DNA of 14,915 nt from Synergistaceae bacterium. Its GTDB lineage: Bacteria > Synergistota > Synergistia > Synergistales > Synergistaceae. The stretch lies in NCBI GenBank assembly GCA_031290815.1, contig JAISLO010000230.1, positions 1-14,915 of the forward strand, written 5' to 3'. The stretch's first letter is position 1, and the number at the start of each line of letters is the position of its first letter. Positions 1 through 7,345 of this stretch are shown one piece after another. The position numbers and the translations under genes were made by a program. The notes beneath the pieces were generated by a model. That model searched no databases and was not told the DNA's origin. It saw only the letters and a program-made list of their open reading frames with translations.

Positions 1-1
1 T

Positions 2-949
2 ACGGCGCTCTCGTCGCTCAGGGGCGGAAGGGTGCAGATCCTCGTGGCCACGGATGTGGCCGCTCGCGGGCTCGACATAGACGGAGTGAGCCATGTAATC
101 CAGTTCGGACTGCCGGGGAATCTCGAAGCGTTTGTTCATCGCAGCGGACGCACCGGGCGAGCCGGCCATGAGGGCTCGAACCTTGTCCTGCTGACGACCC
201 GCGAAGCCCGTCAATTCAAACAGATGATTCACGGATCGAACATGCAAATGCAGATCATATCAGCTCCGGATGCGTCGGAGATTGAGGGACAGTCGAAGGT
301 TCGCTTTGAAAAGGTGCTGATTGATCACGCGCTCGAGAGCGACGAGTATCACTCCTGGGCGAACGAGATAATGAAGCGGGAGGACGCGCGCGATATGGTG
401 GCAGGGCTGCTCGCCAAGGCATACGGGGATCAGCCGAGGGGTTACTCCATCCGTGCCGACATCGAGGCGGAGATGAGCCGCGACAAGAACCGCAGGGATA
501 CCGCGCCGCCTTATCCTTCAAGGGGCAGACTCGGACAAACGTCCGGCGGAAGGCCGCAGCGCGCTTCTATGGAGGGCGGCGTTCAGCTGCAAATAGAGGG
601 CGGACGCGACAACGGCTGGGAAGTCGGGCCGCTGCTGGGGGCCATCTGCCGTTCGATGGGCGTAAACAGGGAAGACGTCGGCAACATTCGCCTGCGCGAG
701 GGTTCGGCCACCGTAGAGCTCTCGGCCAGGGCAGCTGAGATGTTGGAATCGCGTAAGGCGCGCATGACCAAGGAGGGCATTCAGATTACCGCAATGAAGG
801 CTCTCACGAGGCCTGCGAGCGCAGAGCAGAGGCCCTATGCCAGATCCCGCGACAGAGTTCCGCGGCCGGAGAGGATGGATCGGGGGGAGAGGTCCGTCCG
901 AAGCAGAAGATCGGATTCCGACCGTCCGAGGGGCAGGAGGTACAGCTGA
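2..949 (+). CDS. DEAD-box ATP-dependent RNA helicase, C-terminal part (5' end outside window)
   Basis: The frame is open to the left edge (T-A-L-S-S-L-R-G-G-R-V-Q-I-L-V...), so the gene begins upstream and GTG 32 is not its start. Visible are helicase motif V (VATDVAARGLDI) and motif VI (HRSGRTGRAG), which bind RNA and ATP in the second RecA-like domain. About 200 codons into the visible part is a DbpA-type RNA-binding domain (GWEVGPLLGAICRSMGV, then LREGSATVEL). The last 45 or so residues are rich in Arg, Asp and Ser, an RNA-binding tail common in DeaD/CshA-type helicases. The N-terminal domain (Q-motif, Walker A, DEAD, SAT) lies outside the window. Such enzymes unwind rRNA or mRNA during ribosome assembly, cold adaptation or decay. 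DeaD-like is more likely than true DbpA because of the basic tail, but I cannot settle this. The gene ends in TGA and has no visible link to the genes downstream. Confidence 0.93.
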   Translation, partial: TALSSLRGGRVQILVATDVAARGLDIDGVSHVIQFGLPGNLEAFVHRSGRTGRAGHEGSNLVLLTTREARQFKQMIHGSNMQMQIISAPDASEIEGQSKVRFEKVLIDHALESDEYHSWANEIMKREDARDMVAGLLAKAYGDQPRGYSIRADIEAEMSRDKNRRDTAPPYPSRGRLGQTSGGRPQRASMEGGVQLQIEGGRDNGWEVGPLLGAICRSMGVNREDVGNIRLREGSATVELSARAAEMLESRKARMTKEGIQITAMKALTRPASAEQRPYARSRDRVPRPERMDRGERSVRSRRSDSDRPRGRRYS

Positions 950-1051
950 GAATGCGCTGACGCCGAGCCCGCGTCAAGTTAGCAGGGCTTCAGAGCGGCG
1001 TTTATCGCGATATTACGTTTAGTTTTTGAGAGAGTTTAAGTTAAAGAGGAG

Positions 1052-1112
1052 AGGCCTTCGGTCGATTTGGTATAATCCTTAAAAAAAGGAGGCTGCCGTC
1101 GACGGAAGGCCT
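1052..1112. repeat. Imperfect inverted repeat, 14-bp arms with a nested hairpin
   Basis: The left arm AGGCCTTCGGTCGA (1052-1065) pairs with TCGACGGAAGGCCT (1099-1112) with one mismatch. Inside the 33-base loop, TCCTT (1076-1080) can pair with AAGGA (1086-1090) across five A residues. No T-run follows on either side, so a classical terminator is not supported. A TATAAT (1071-1076) sits in the loop without a good -35. It could be a structured RNA, a small REP or MITE-like remnant, or a regulator site. Confidence 0.55.
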
Positions 1113-1195
1113 GCGGTAAATAATGCCATACCCAGGCAGATAGCTATAGCATATGGACAATTTGGGAACATATTTTATAGTCGTCTTTGAGCTCT

Positions 1196-1224
1196 TTGAC
1201 AAAGTAAGATAATTCCAATAAAAT
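1196..1224 (+). promoter_or_regulatory. Strong sigma70-type promoter candidate
   Basis: TTGACA (1196-1201), a 17-base spacer, then TAAAAT (1219-1224): a perfect -35, ideal spacing and one deviation in the -10. Transcription would begin near 1231 and run toward the sugar operon, whose first start codon is about 400 bases on. No other gene lies between, so it is the best candidate for the operon promoter. An sRNA or long regulatory leader is also possible. Confidence 0.6.
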
Positions 1225-1255
1225 ACTACCGAAGAAAAAATCGAACGCGTCAGTA

Positions 1256-1267
1256 CGGAATATTCCG
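1256..1267. promoter_or_regulatory. 12-bp perfect palindrome, possible operator
   Basis: CGGAATATTCCG reads the same on both strands and lies about 25-36 bases after the predicted transcription start. Dimeric repressors often bind such sites just downstream of a promoter. A 12-bp palindrome is expected a few times by chance in a window of this size, so only its position makes it suggestive. Confidence 0.3.
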
Positions 1268-1591
1268 GCGACAGGAGCGAAGGCCAGCGAAAAATCTGGT
1301 AATATAAATGCAGTAATCGGACCACAATAAACAGTTCGAGCAATCAATTAGCGTGTGTCATCAAAGTGCAGTATGCAGGCGTTCTTTTACAACGAAAACG
1401 TCACATGTGTGTTGGTGGTGGATTGGAGGGATGCCGAGGAAGCCTTGTGTTGTCGTTCCAACGGGGCCTTTCTGTTTCTACGCGGTCGAATGACGCGCCA
1501 AACGGGTCACGCAATCATTAAGTATCCATTAGCTGAAACACGCGCCGCCACAATGGGAAGTTTGACATCCCCGGCCGGATTGCCGGGACGT

Positions 1592-1626
1592 GGAGGTCAA
1601 TCAGATGCAAATACTTATCTGGAGGT
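1592..1626 (+). promoter_or_regulatory. Two tandem ribosome binding sites that decide the start of the binding-protein gene
   Basis: GGAGGT occurs at 1592-1597, 7 bases before ATG 1605, and again at 1621-1626, 8 bases before TTG 1635. Both starts are in the same frame with no stop between them. The TTG start gives a standard signal peptide (MKLKRRFIFLATVL...). The ATG start adds ten residues (MQILIWRCSE) ahead of it. I prefer TTG 1635, but both could be used. Confidence 0.6.
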
Positions 1627-1634
1627 GTTCTGAG

Positions 1635-2648
1635 TTGAAGTTGAAGCGGAGATTTATCTTTTTGGCAACGGTGCTCAGCATGTTTGTGTTGTTGATGTCA
1701 GTGACAGGTGCGGCGGCTGCCGAGAAAAAATATAAGATAGCCACAGTGGTCAAGGTGGATGGCATTGCCTGGTTCGACCGTATGAGGGTGGGCGTGGATG
1801 AATATGCCAAGGAGACGGGACATGACCTGTGGATGGTCGGTCCCGCAAAAACCGACGCCGCGGAGCAGGTTCAGATAATCGAAGACCTGATCGCCCAGGG
1901 AGTCGATGCTCTCTGCATAGTGCCGTTCTCCGTGGAGGCTGTGGAACCTGTGCTTAAAAAAGCGCGTGACGCCGGCATAGTGGTCATCTCCCACGAGGCA
2001 TCGACCCAGGAGAACGTCGATCTCATAATTGAAGCGTTCGACAACCACGCTTACGGGGCGAACATTATGAAGGATCTCGGAAAAAATATGGGCGGCAAGG
2101 GCGGTTATATATGCACCGTGGGAAGCCTGACTTCAAAGTCGCAGAACGAGTGGATAGACGGCGCCGTCGCATACCAGAAGGAAAATTTCCCCGACATGTA
2201 CGAGGTAACGTCGCGCATAGAGACTTATGACGACGCGACCATCGACTATCAAAAGATCAAGGAAGCCCTCGTGGCATACAAAGACCTGAAGGGCATCTGC
2301 GGAGGCCCGATGCCGACCTCCGCCGGAGCGGGGCTGGCAATAGAGGAGCGCAATTTGCAGGGGAAGGTGTTCTTCACCGGAACTGGGCTGCCCTCCATAG
2401 CCGGTCAGTATCTCAAGAGCGGCGCCATCCAGACGATACAGTTCTGGGATCCGGCAATCGCCGGCAAGGTCATGAACAAAATAGCGATCGCGTTCCTCGA
2501 CGGCAAGAAGGAAGAGATCAAAGACGGAGCCAACCTTGGCTTCCCCGGTTTTGAGAGCATCAAGCAGGACACGGAGAAGAAAAACCTCTTCTACGGCGCC
2601 GGCTGGGTGGTCGTTACCAAGGATAACGTTGACGAGTACAATTTTTAA
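1635..2648 (+). CDS. Periplasmic sugar-binding protein of a CUT2 (Rbs/Lsr-type) ABC transporter
   Basis: This is the 337-residue substrate-binding subunit that captures a sugar or related ligand outside the membrane. An N-terminal signal peptide has the basic start KLKRR, a hydrophobic core and GAAAA-EKK at the likely cleavage site. There is no lipobox Cys, so the protein should be soluble in the periplasm. The mature part is a type I periplasmic-binding fold (KYKIATVVKVDGIAWFDRM, IIEDLIAQGVDALCIVPFSVEAVEPVLKKA). Its closest recognisable relative is the LsrB/RhaS branch: SQNEWIDGA and the ending VVVTKDNVDEYNF resemble LsrB DQNQW and VIFNKENIGKYDF. By recalled alignment, LsrB residues that contact AI-2 are not all kept (a Ser precedes QNEW in place of Asp, and PMP stands where LsrB has PDA), so AI-2 is not a safe ligand call. 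It is the first gene of the transport operon and is followed by a hairpin at 2667-2693. The TTG start was chosen from the ribosome binding site and signal peptide. Confidence 0.9.
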   Translation: MKLKRRFIFLATVLSMFVLLMSVTGAAAAEKKYKIATVVKVDGIAWFDRMRVGVDEYAKETGHDLWMVGPAKTDAAEQVQIIEDLIAQGVDALCIVPFSVEAVEPVLKKARDAGIVVISHEASTQENVDLIIEAFDNHAYGANIMKDLGKNMGGKGGYICTVGSLTSKSQNEWIDGAVAYQKENFPDMYEVTSRIETYDDATIDYQKIKEALVAYKDLKGICGGPMPTSAGAGLAIEERNLQGKVFFTGTGLPSIAGQYLKSGAIQTIQFWDPAIAGKVMNKIAIAFLDGKKEEIKDGANLGFPGFESIKQDTEKKNLFYGAGWVVVTKDNVDEYNF

Positions 2649-2666
2649 AATTTAATCTATATGACG

Positions 2667-2693
2667 AAGGGGAGCGGTTAAATCGTTCCCCTT
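2667..2693 (+). terminator. Intercistronic stem-loop after the binding-protein gene
   Basis: AAGGGGAGCG (2667-2676) pairs with CGTTCCCCTT (2684-2693) through ten pairs, one of them G-T, around a 7-base loop. Only a short T-run follows, so it is more likely a partial terminator or 3' mRNA stabiliser than a full stop. This arrangement is common after binding-protein genes, which are made in excess over the membrane parts. Confidence 0.65.
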
Positions 2694-2721
2694 TGTCGCG
2701 GATGTCGGACTGGAGACGTGC

Positions 2722-4215
2722 ATGAGCGGCGAAATCGTAAACCTGACTGAAATAGAAAAGAGTTTTGGTGGAGTTCAAGTTCTGAGCAAGGTATCCCTGA
2801 GCGTCAAGGAAGGGGAAATTTGCTGTCTCGCCGGTGAAAACGGGTGCGGTAAGTCCACCCTGATCAAGATCATCTCAGGGGTTTATTCGCATGACGGCGG
2901 GCAGATCGCTCTGAATGGCAGGACATACCCGCGTTTGAATCCAATCGACTCCATTCGGGAGGGCATCCAGGTAATCTACCAGGACTTCTCCCTGTTCCCA
3001 AACCTCACTGTCGCCGAAAACCTGGCGCTGAGCGATCAGGTGGAGAGCGGAAGAGCCATAGTATCGTGGGAGCGGATGCGCCGCATAGCCGGCGAGAGCC
3101 TCGCAATGATAGGCATCGAGATGGACCCTGACAAGACGGTGGAGGAGCTGCCGGTCTCCGGCAAACAGCTTGTGGCGATCGCGCGCGCCGTCTACTGCAA
3201 CGCCCGGCTGATTATAATGGACGAACCCACCACGACCCTGACTCAGAAGGAGATAGATTCGCTTTTCACTCTTATCCGAAACCTCAAGGAAAAGGGCATC
3301 TCCACCCTGTTCGTCAGCCACAAGATCAGAGAGATGCTGGACATTACCGAGAAAATTACCATTATGAGGAACGGGCGCGTCGTAGCCGGCGGAGATACCG
3401 GGGAATTCGACGAAATCAAGATCACCCAGGCTATGACGGGACGCGACATCGGAGGCGAGCGCTTTCACTGGAGCGGGGTTGACGAGGAACCTCTGCTTCG
3501 CACGGAAAAACTCTCCAGACGCGGCGCTTTCAGCGACATAGACCTGACAGTTCGCAGCGGCGAAATAGTCGGCATAACAGGTCTGTTGGGTTCCGGCCGC
3601 ACGGAATTGGCATTGGCCTTGTTCGGCCGCAGCCCGGCCGACGGCGGAAAAATATTCCGGAGCGGCATGGAGGTGGTTATACGGTCCATTCAGGACGCAA
3701 TGGAAAACGGGATCGCCTACGTGCCGGAGGACCGCCTGACCGAAGGGCTTTTTCTCGAACAGTCCATCGAACGCAATCTCTTTGCCAACACGTACAAGAA
3801 ATTCGAGAGGTTCGCCGGTCTGCTCGATTTCAAAAAGATCCGAGCGGCCGCTGACAAGGCGATGGACGACTACGGCATCGTCTCGCCGGATATAGCCCTG
3901 CCGGTGCGCTCGTTGTCTGGCGGCAACCAACAGAGGGTTGTGCTCGCACGTTGGATGTCCACGGGCGCTGAAGTTCTCATATTGAACGGGCCGACCGTCG
4001 GAGTGGATGTCGGGTCGAAGTTCGAGATACATAAAAAACTGCGGGAAATAGCGGAACGCGGAGTTGGGATATTGATCTTTTCAGACGATATCCAGGAACT
4101 CATCATGAATTGCAATCGAATCCTGGTCATTCACAAGGGGCGGTTCACCGATGAACTGCAATCGGATTGCCTGAAGGAACACGACCTCATAGATCGCCTC
4201 AATGCATACAGATGA
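2722..4215 (+). CDS. Sugar ABC transporter ATPase, fused double NBD (RbsA/LsrA type), second site degenerate
   Basis: This 497-residue cytoplasmic ATPase powers the import system. NBD1 has Walker A GENGCGKST (38-46), a signature-like VSGKQ (LPVSGKQLVAIARA), Walker B LIIMDEP with D167 and E168, and an H-loop His200 (VSHK). NBD2 begins near residue 255. Its Walker A is degenerate (GLLGSGRTE, no Lys) and its signature is canonical (LSGGNQQ, 398-404). Its Walker B reads LILNGPTVGVDVG, with N422 and G423 where Asp-Glu is usual, and SDD replaces the usual segment near the H-loop. A weak second site is normal in this family because the Walker A Lys is lost. Loss of the Walker B acids as well goes further, although I recall an LNGPTVGVD subfamily among sugar transporters. 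The length is typical. The ATG has an SD (GGAG) 7 bases upstream. The gene follows the binding protein and precedes the two permeases by 27 bases. Confidence 0.95.
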   Translation: MSGEIVNLTEIEKSFGGVQVLSKVSLSVKEGEICCLAGENGCGKSTLIKIISGVYSHDGGQIALNGRTYPRLNPIDSIREGIQVIYQDFSLFPNLTVAENLALSDQVESGRAIVSWERMRRIAGESLAMIGIEMDPDKTVEELPVSGKQLVAIARAVYCNARLIIMDEPTTTLTQKEIDSLFTLIRNLKEKGISTLFVSHKIREMLDITEKITIMRNGRVVAGGDTGEFDEIKITQAMTGRDIGGERFHWSGVDEEPLLRTEKLSRRGAFSDIDLTVRSGEIVGITGLLGSGRTELALALFGRSPADGGKIFRSGMEVVIRSIQDAMENGIAYVPEDRLTEGLFLEQSIERNLFANTYKKFERFAGLLDFKKIRAAADKAMDDYGIVSPDIALPVRSLSGGNQQRVVLARWMSTGAEVLILNGPTVGVDVGSKFEIHKKLREIAERGVGILIFSDDIQELIMNCNRILVIHKGRFTDELQSDCLKEHDLIDRLNAYR

Positions 4216-4242
4216 CCGTCACATTCCAGGGAGTGTCTGGCA

Positions 4243-5220
4243 ATGGATAAAATCTTGAGAAAAAATGAGTTTTGGCTGTTCTGCATCCTCCTTCTCATGG
4301 CTTTCATCGTAGGAGGCTCGAATGACGCGTTCTGGTCGAGAACCAATCTGTTCAGCCTCTTTAAAAGCAGCGTGGTCATGGGTATTTTCGCGCTCGGCGT
4401 GCTCCTGGTCATAGTCTCGGGCGGCATAGACATATCATTTCCCGCTTTCGCGGTCTTTTCGTTTTATATCACCGTAAAATACCTTTTATACATAAAGTTC
4501 ACCGGCCCTGTCGTAATCCCGTTTGCCATGTCCATGGCCATAGGGACGCTCCTTGGGCTCATGAACGCATTTCTGATATCGACGTTCAAACTCATTCCAC
4601 TGATAGTCACGCTGGGTACAGGAAGCGCCGTAACCGGTTTTTTGAGGGCGTTCGTCGGCACCGGGACATTGTCCAACCTGCCGCAGCCGCTGATCGATTT
4701 TTCCAGATGGAATATCTACACGGAAACCCTGTCCGACGGCTCGGTCATAGGTTTTTCGGGTTCCTTTTTGATACTGATAGCGCTGTCCCTGGCCGTCGCG
4801 TTTGTTCTTCGCAGGACGACTCTGGGGCGCGGCGTTTACGCAATGGGAGGGGATTTGACTGCCGCCGTTCGCGCCGGACTTCCCGTGCCAAAGCTGTATT
4901 ATTTTACGTATGGTCTCGTGGGCGCGTTGGCGGGTACAGCCGGCATAGTCCACTGTTCTCTCATACGCCTTGCCAACCCGCGCGATCTGGAGGGGGCCGA
5001 GATGGAGGTCATAGCGGCCGTCGTCCTCGGTGGCGCCAGCCTCACCGGAGGCAAGGGAACCGTATCGGGAACCATCCTCGGGGTATTTTTGATAGTGCTG
5101 ATCAAGGGCAGTCTCATCCTGGTGGGAATACCTACCGATTGGCAAAAAGTGGCGATAGGCGTCGTTCTGATAACGGCAACGGCGCTGACCGCATATCGCT
5201 CTTCGAAGGGAGGCCGATAG
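4243..5220 (+). CDS. Sugar ABC transporter permease, BPD_transp_2 family (first of two)
   Basis: This 325-residue integral membrane subunit forms part of the translocation channel. About eight to ten hydrophobic segments are visible, beginning with FWLFCILLLMAFIVGG. The family hallmark VSGGIDISFPAF lies near residues 60-75, and EVIAAVVLGGASLTGGKGTV near residue 255 is the conserved cytoplasmic loop that meets the ATPase. The length matches RbsC/LsrC-type permeases. The ATG has a modest SD (GGGAG, about 9 bases upstream). The end of this frame is 2 bases from the GTG of the second permease, whose ribosome binding site lies inside this gene, so the two are probably translationally linked. Having two different permease genes, as in the Lsr system, suggests a heterodimeric channel. 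The substrate cannot be read from the sequence. Confidence 0.94.
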   Translation: MDKILRKNEFWLFCILLLMAFIVGGSNDAFWSRTNLFSLFKSSVVMGIFALGVLLVIVSGGIDISFPAFAVFSFYITVKYLLYIKFTGPVVIPFAMSMAIGTLLGLMNAFLISTFKLIPLIVTLGTGSAVTGFLRAFVGTGTLSNLPQPLIDFSRWNIYTETLSDGSVIGFSGSFLILIALSLAVAFVLRRTTLGRGVYAMGGDLTAAVRAGLPVPKLYYFTYGLVGALAGTAGIVHCSLIRLANPRDLEGAEMEVIAAVVLGGASLTGGKGTVSGTILGVFLIVLIKGSLILVGIPTDWQKVAIGVVLITATALTAYRSSKGGR

Positions 5221-5222
5221 GC

Positions 5223-6215
5223 GTGAATTTCGGGTTCGGAAAAATAGCAAAGGGCGAGGGCAACATACGCCAGCTCTCTTTCATAACCCTCTGTACCTTC
5301 ATCCTGATGTGCTGGCTTCTGCCGGATACATTTTTGACCGTGCGCAATTTCAGGTCGATGTCGTTTCAGTTCCCCGAGCTCGGGATACTGTCCCTTGCCA
5401 TGATGCTGGCGATGCTGACCGGAGGCATAGACCTGTCCCTCGTTGGAATCGCCAACCTCGCCAGCATCCTGGGGGCTTTTGTCTTCGTCAAGATAATGCC
5501 GCCCGATTCCCCGGAGGGCGTCGTTCTGGTCTATATTGCCGGGGTCGTCGCGCTCGCCGTTTTTGTGGGAATGTCTTGCGGCCTGTTGAACGGTTTCCTG
5601 ATCTCCAGGCTCAACGTACCTCCAATACTCGCGACGCTCGGGACGATGCAGCTATATACCGGCATTGCAATTGTGCTGACCAAGGGGGCTGCCGTCATCG
5701 GTTTCCCAGCGCGGTATTCCGTGATAGGCAACGGAAGCGTCGCGGGGTTCGGGGTTCCTCTCATCATATTTATATTGCTGCTGACAGCGTTCACGGTCTT
5801 GCTGCGCAAAACGAATTTCGGCATCAACCTCTACCTGATAGGATCGAATGCGAAGGCCGCCCTGTTCTCTGGCATAAAGGTCGGCAAGGTCCTCATGATC
5901 TCGTACATGATCGGAGGTTTGATGGCCGGGTTGGCTGGATTGATAATGAGTTCCCGAACGAACGGCGCAAAGGCCGATTACGGCACTTCATACATCTTGC
6001 AGTCCATCCTCGTGGCCGTTCTCGGAGGCGTAAAGCCCACCGGCGGCTCCGGTTACGCGATAGGCATCCTCATTGCCGTCCTCGCCTTGCAGTTTCTGAG
6101 CAGCGGGTTCAGCATGCTCCGCTTCAGCAATTTCGCAAAGGAATTTGTGTGGGGCGTTTTTTTGCTGGCCATAATGATAGTAAACTATTTCACCAACGAA
6201 CGAAACAAGAGCTGA
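5223..6215 (+). CDS. Sugar ABC transporter permease, BPD_transp_2 family (second of two)
   Basis: This is the 330-residue partner of the preceding permease. The start is GTG 5223, placed by GGGAGG at 5208-5213 (9 bases upstream) within the end of the previous gene. A longer open frame extends upstream, but it reads through the first permease in another frame and is not real. The hallmark LTGGIDLSLVGIANLASI lies near residues 62-80, and QSILVAVLGGVKPTGGSGYAIG near residue 270 is the ATPase-contacting loop. Hydrophobic segments run through the whole length. Sequence identity to the first permease is low outside these motifs, so this is not a recent tandem copy. It ends in TGA 31 bases before the DUF4432 gene. 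Confidence 0.94.
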   Translation: MNFGFGKIAKGEGNIRQLSFITLCTFILMCWLLPDTFLTVRNFRSMSFQFPELGILSLAMMLAMLTGGIDLSLVGIANLASILGAFVFVKIMPPDSPEGVVLVYIAGVVALAVFVGMSCGLLNGFLISRLNVPPILATLGTMQLYTGIAIVLTKGAAVIGFPARYSVIGNGSVAGFGVPLIIFILLLTAFTVLLRKTNFGINLYLIGSNAKAALFSGIKVGKVLMISYMIGGLMAGLAGLIMSSRTNGAKADYGTSYILQSILVAVLGGVKPTGGSGYAIGILIAVLALQFLSSGFSMLRFSNFAKEFVWGVFLLAIMIVNYFTNERNKS

Positions 6216-6245
6216 TACTGTGTCAAAAAGATTGGGGGGATTGCC

Positions 6246-7325
6246 ATGAACGGTAAGATCAATCTGCGGCGCTCGTTTTTTTCCGAATGCGAGAAGGAGT
6301 TGGGAACATGGGGTGGGCTCAGAGCCTCCACATTTATTTATTCCACCGGAGTCTACGGAATACGCGTCGGCAACGAACGCGGAGAAATTGTGGTTCTGCC
6401 GTGGAACGGCCAGATGATATGGGATGTCGTTTTCGATGGGGTAAACCTCAAGATGAAAAGCCAGTTCTCCGAACCGGTTGACTCGACGCTTCTGGTCGAC
6501 ACATACGGCGCGTTCCTCACGCACTGCGGCGCCCGCAGGATGGGCACACCAGCGCCCGAGGATGACCATCCCCTCCACGGGGAGCTGCCTTGCGCGCCTT
6601 ATCGCGAGGCATTTCTCACCTTTGGGGAGGAATCCGGCAAATGGTTTCTGGGCGTAGGGGGAGTATACTCATACAAGCAGGGATTTGGAGATTATTACGA
6701 CGCGTCTCCCGAGGTACGTTTATTCGAGGACAGCACGGTCCTTGACATAAGGATGAGCATCAAAAACCTGAGCAACTATCCGATGGATTTAATGTACATG
6801 TGCCACGCCAACTTTTTGGCCGGAGAGGACACCCGCATCGTCCAATCGAGTGGCTGGAGCGTTGACGATATGATCTTGCGCACGAGCATCCCGTCTCACG
6901 TGAAGCCGACTGAGGAATTCATGAATTTCCTCGAAAAACTCAAATCAAATCCTGAATTGACAGCCCGCATGAGGCCAGGAGACGAATATGACCCTGAAAT
7001 CGTCTTTTTCCTGCGCAATGTCGCGGCCGATCCGGACGGTTATGCCCATTTCATGCAGGTGTTTCCGGATGGCCGCGCGCACTATGTTACCTACAGGCCG
7101 CGCGAGCTGGATCATCATGTCAGGTGGATTTTAAAGGACAAAAATCAGCATGTTTTCGGCATACTGCCCGCAACATGCGAACCCGAGGGATATACGGCCG
7201 AAAAAAAGAAGGGCACAGTTCGTTCCCTCGCGCCGGGGGATTCGGCTGATTTCCGCGTCAGGGCCGGGCTGGTCGATGCCGGCCGCGCCGCTCAAATAGA
7301 GAGGATTGTAAACGGCTGTCTGTGA
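6246..7325 (+). CDS. DUF4432 family protein, aldose 1-epimerase (mutarotase)-like
   Basis: A 359-residue protein without signal peptide or membrane segment, so probably cytoplasmic. It shows the DUF4432 pattern of the galactose-mutarotase superfamily: VVLPWNGQMIWDVVFDG near residues 45-60, PLHGELPCAP with H111 (compare HGRI in relatives), MYMCHANFL near 180, and a C-terminal CEPEGYTAEKKKGTVRSLAPGDSADF (a beta-sandwich strand pattern with CEP-G and L-PG). The superfamily interconverts sugar anomers through conserved His and Glu residues; direct assays for DUF4432 members are scarce as far as I know. Its place between the permeases and a sugar kinase suggests it readies the imported sugar for phosphorylation. 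The start ATG has a strong GGGGGGA SD (about 6234-6240). The kinase start follows 20 bases after the stop. Confidence 0.8.
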   Translation: MNGKINLRRSFFSECEKELGTWGGLRASTFIYSTGVYGIRVGNERGEIVVLPWNGQMIWDVVFDGVNLKMKSQFSEPVDSTLLVDTYGAFLTHCGARRMGTPAPEDDHPLHGELPCAPYREAFLTFGEESGKWFLGVGGVYSYKQGFGDYYDASPEVRLFEDSTVLDIRMSIKNLSNYPMDLMYMCHANFLAGEDTRIVQSSGWSVDDMILRTSIPSHVKPTEEFMNFLEKLKSNPELTARMRPGDEYDPEIVFFLRNVAADPDGYAHFMQVFPDGRAHYVTYRPRELDHHVRWILKDKNQHVFGILPATCEPEGYTAEKKKGTVRSLAPGDSADFRVRAGLVDAGRAAQIERIVNGCL

Positions 7326-7345
7326 TGGAGGAGAGTGGGGAAGAC

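Larger units (their letters stand above)
950..1634. other. 685-base intergenic and leader region without a convincing gene
   Basis: The region between the helicase and the sugar-binding protein gene is AT-rich from about 1010 to 1350 and more mixed after that. It holds the inverted repeat at 1052-1112, the promoter at 1196-1224, the palindrome at 1256-1267 and a small GC stem (CCCGGC and GCCGGG, about 1569-1587) with no T-run. A 92-codon frame opens at GTG 1355 and ends in the TGA at 1631-1633, but it has no ribosome binding site and no recognisable protein features, so I do not call it a gene. I see no tRNA, rRNA or riboswitch that I can name. If the 1196-1224 promoter drives the sugar operon, the transcript has a 5' leader of about 400 bases. 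Confidence 0.6.

Noticed and set aside
1355..1633. 92-codon open frame before the binding-protein gene
   Set aside because: GTG start without a ribosome binding site, no recognisable domain, and composition unlike the neighbouring genes. Noted in the intergenic entry only.
2875..4032. 385-codon open frame on the minus strand
   Set aside because: It lies wholly inside the ATPase gene, whose motifs are clear. Long antisense frames are common opposite GC-rich genes.
4707..5222. Upstream extension of the second permease frame
   Set aside because: This stretch is the out-of-frame reading of the first permease. GTG 5223 with GGGAGG upstream is the supported start.
5309..6256. 315-codon plus-strand frame, very rich in Arg and His
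   Set aside because: It overlaps the second permease in another frame; its composition is that of a shadow frame and no family features are seen.
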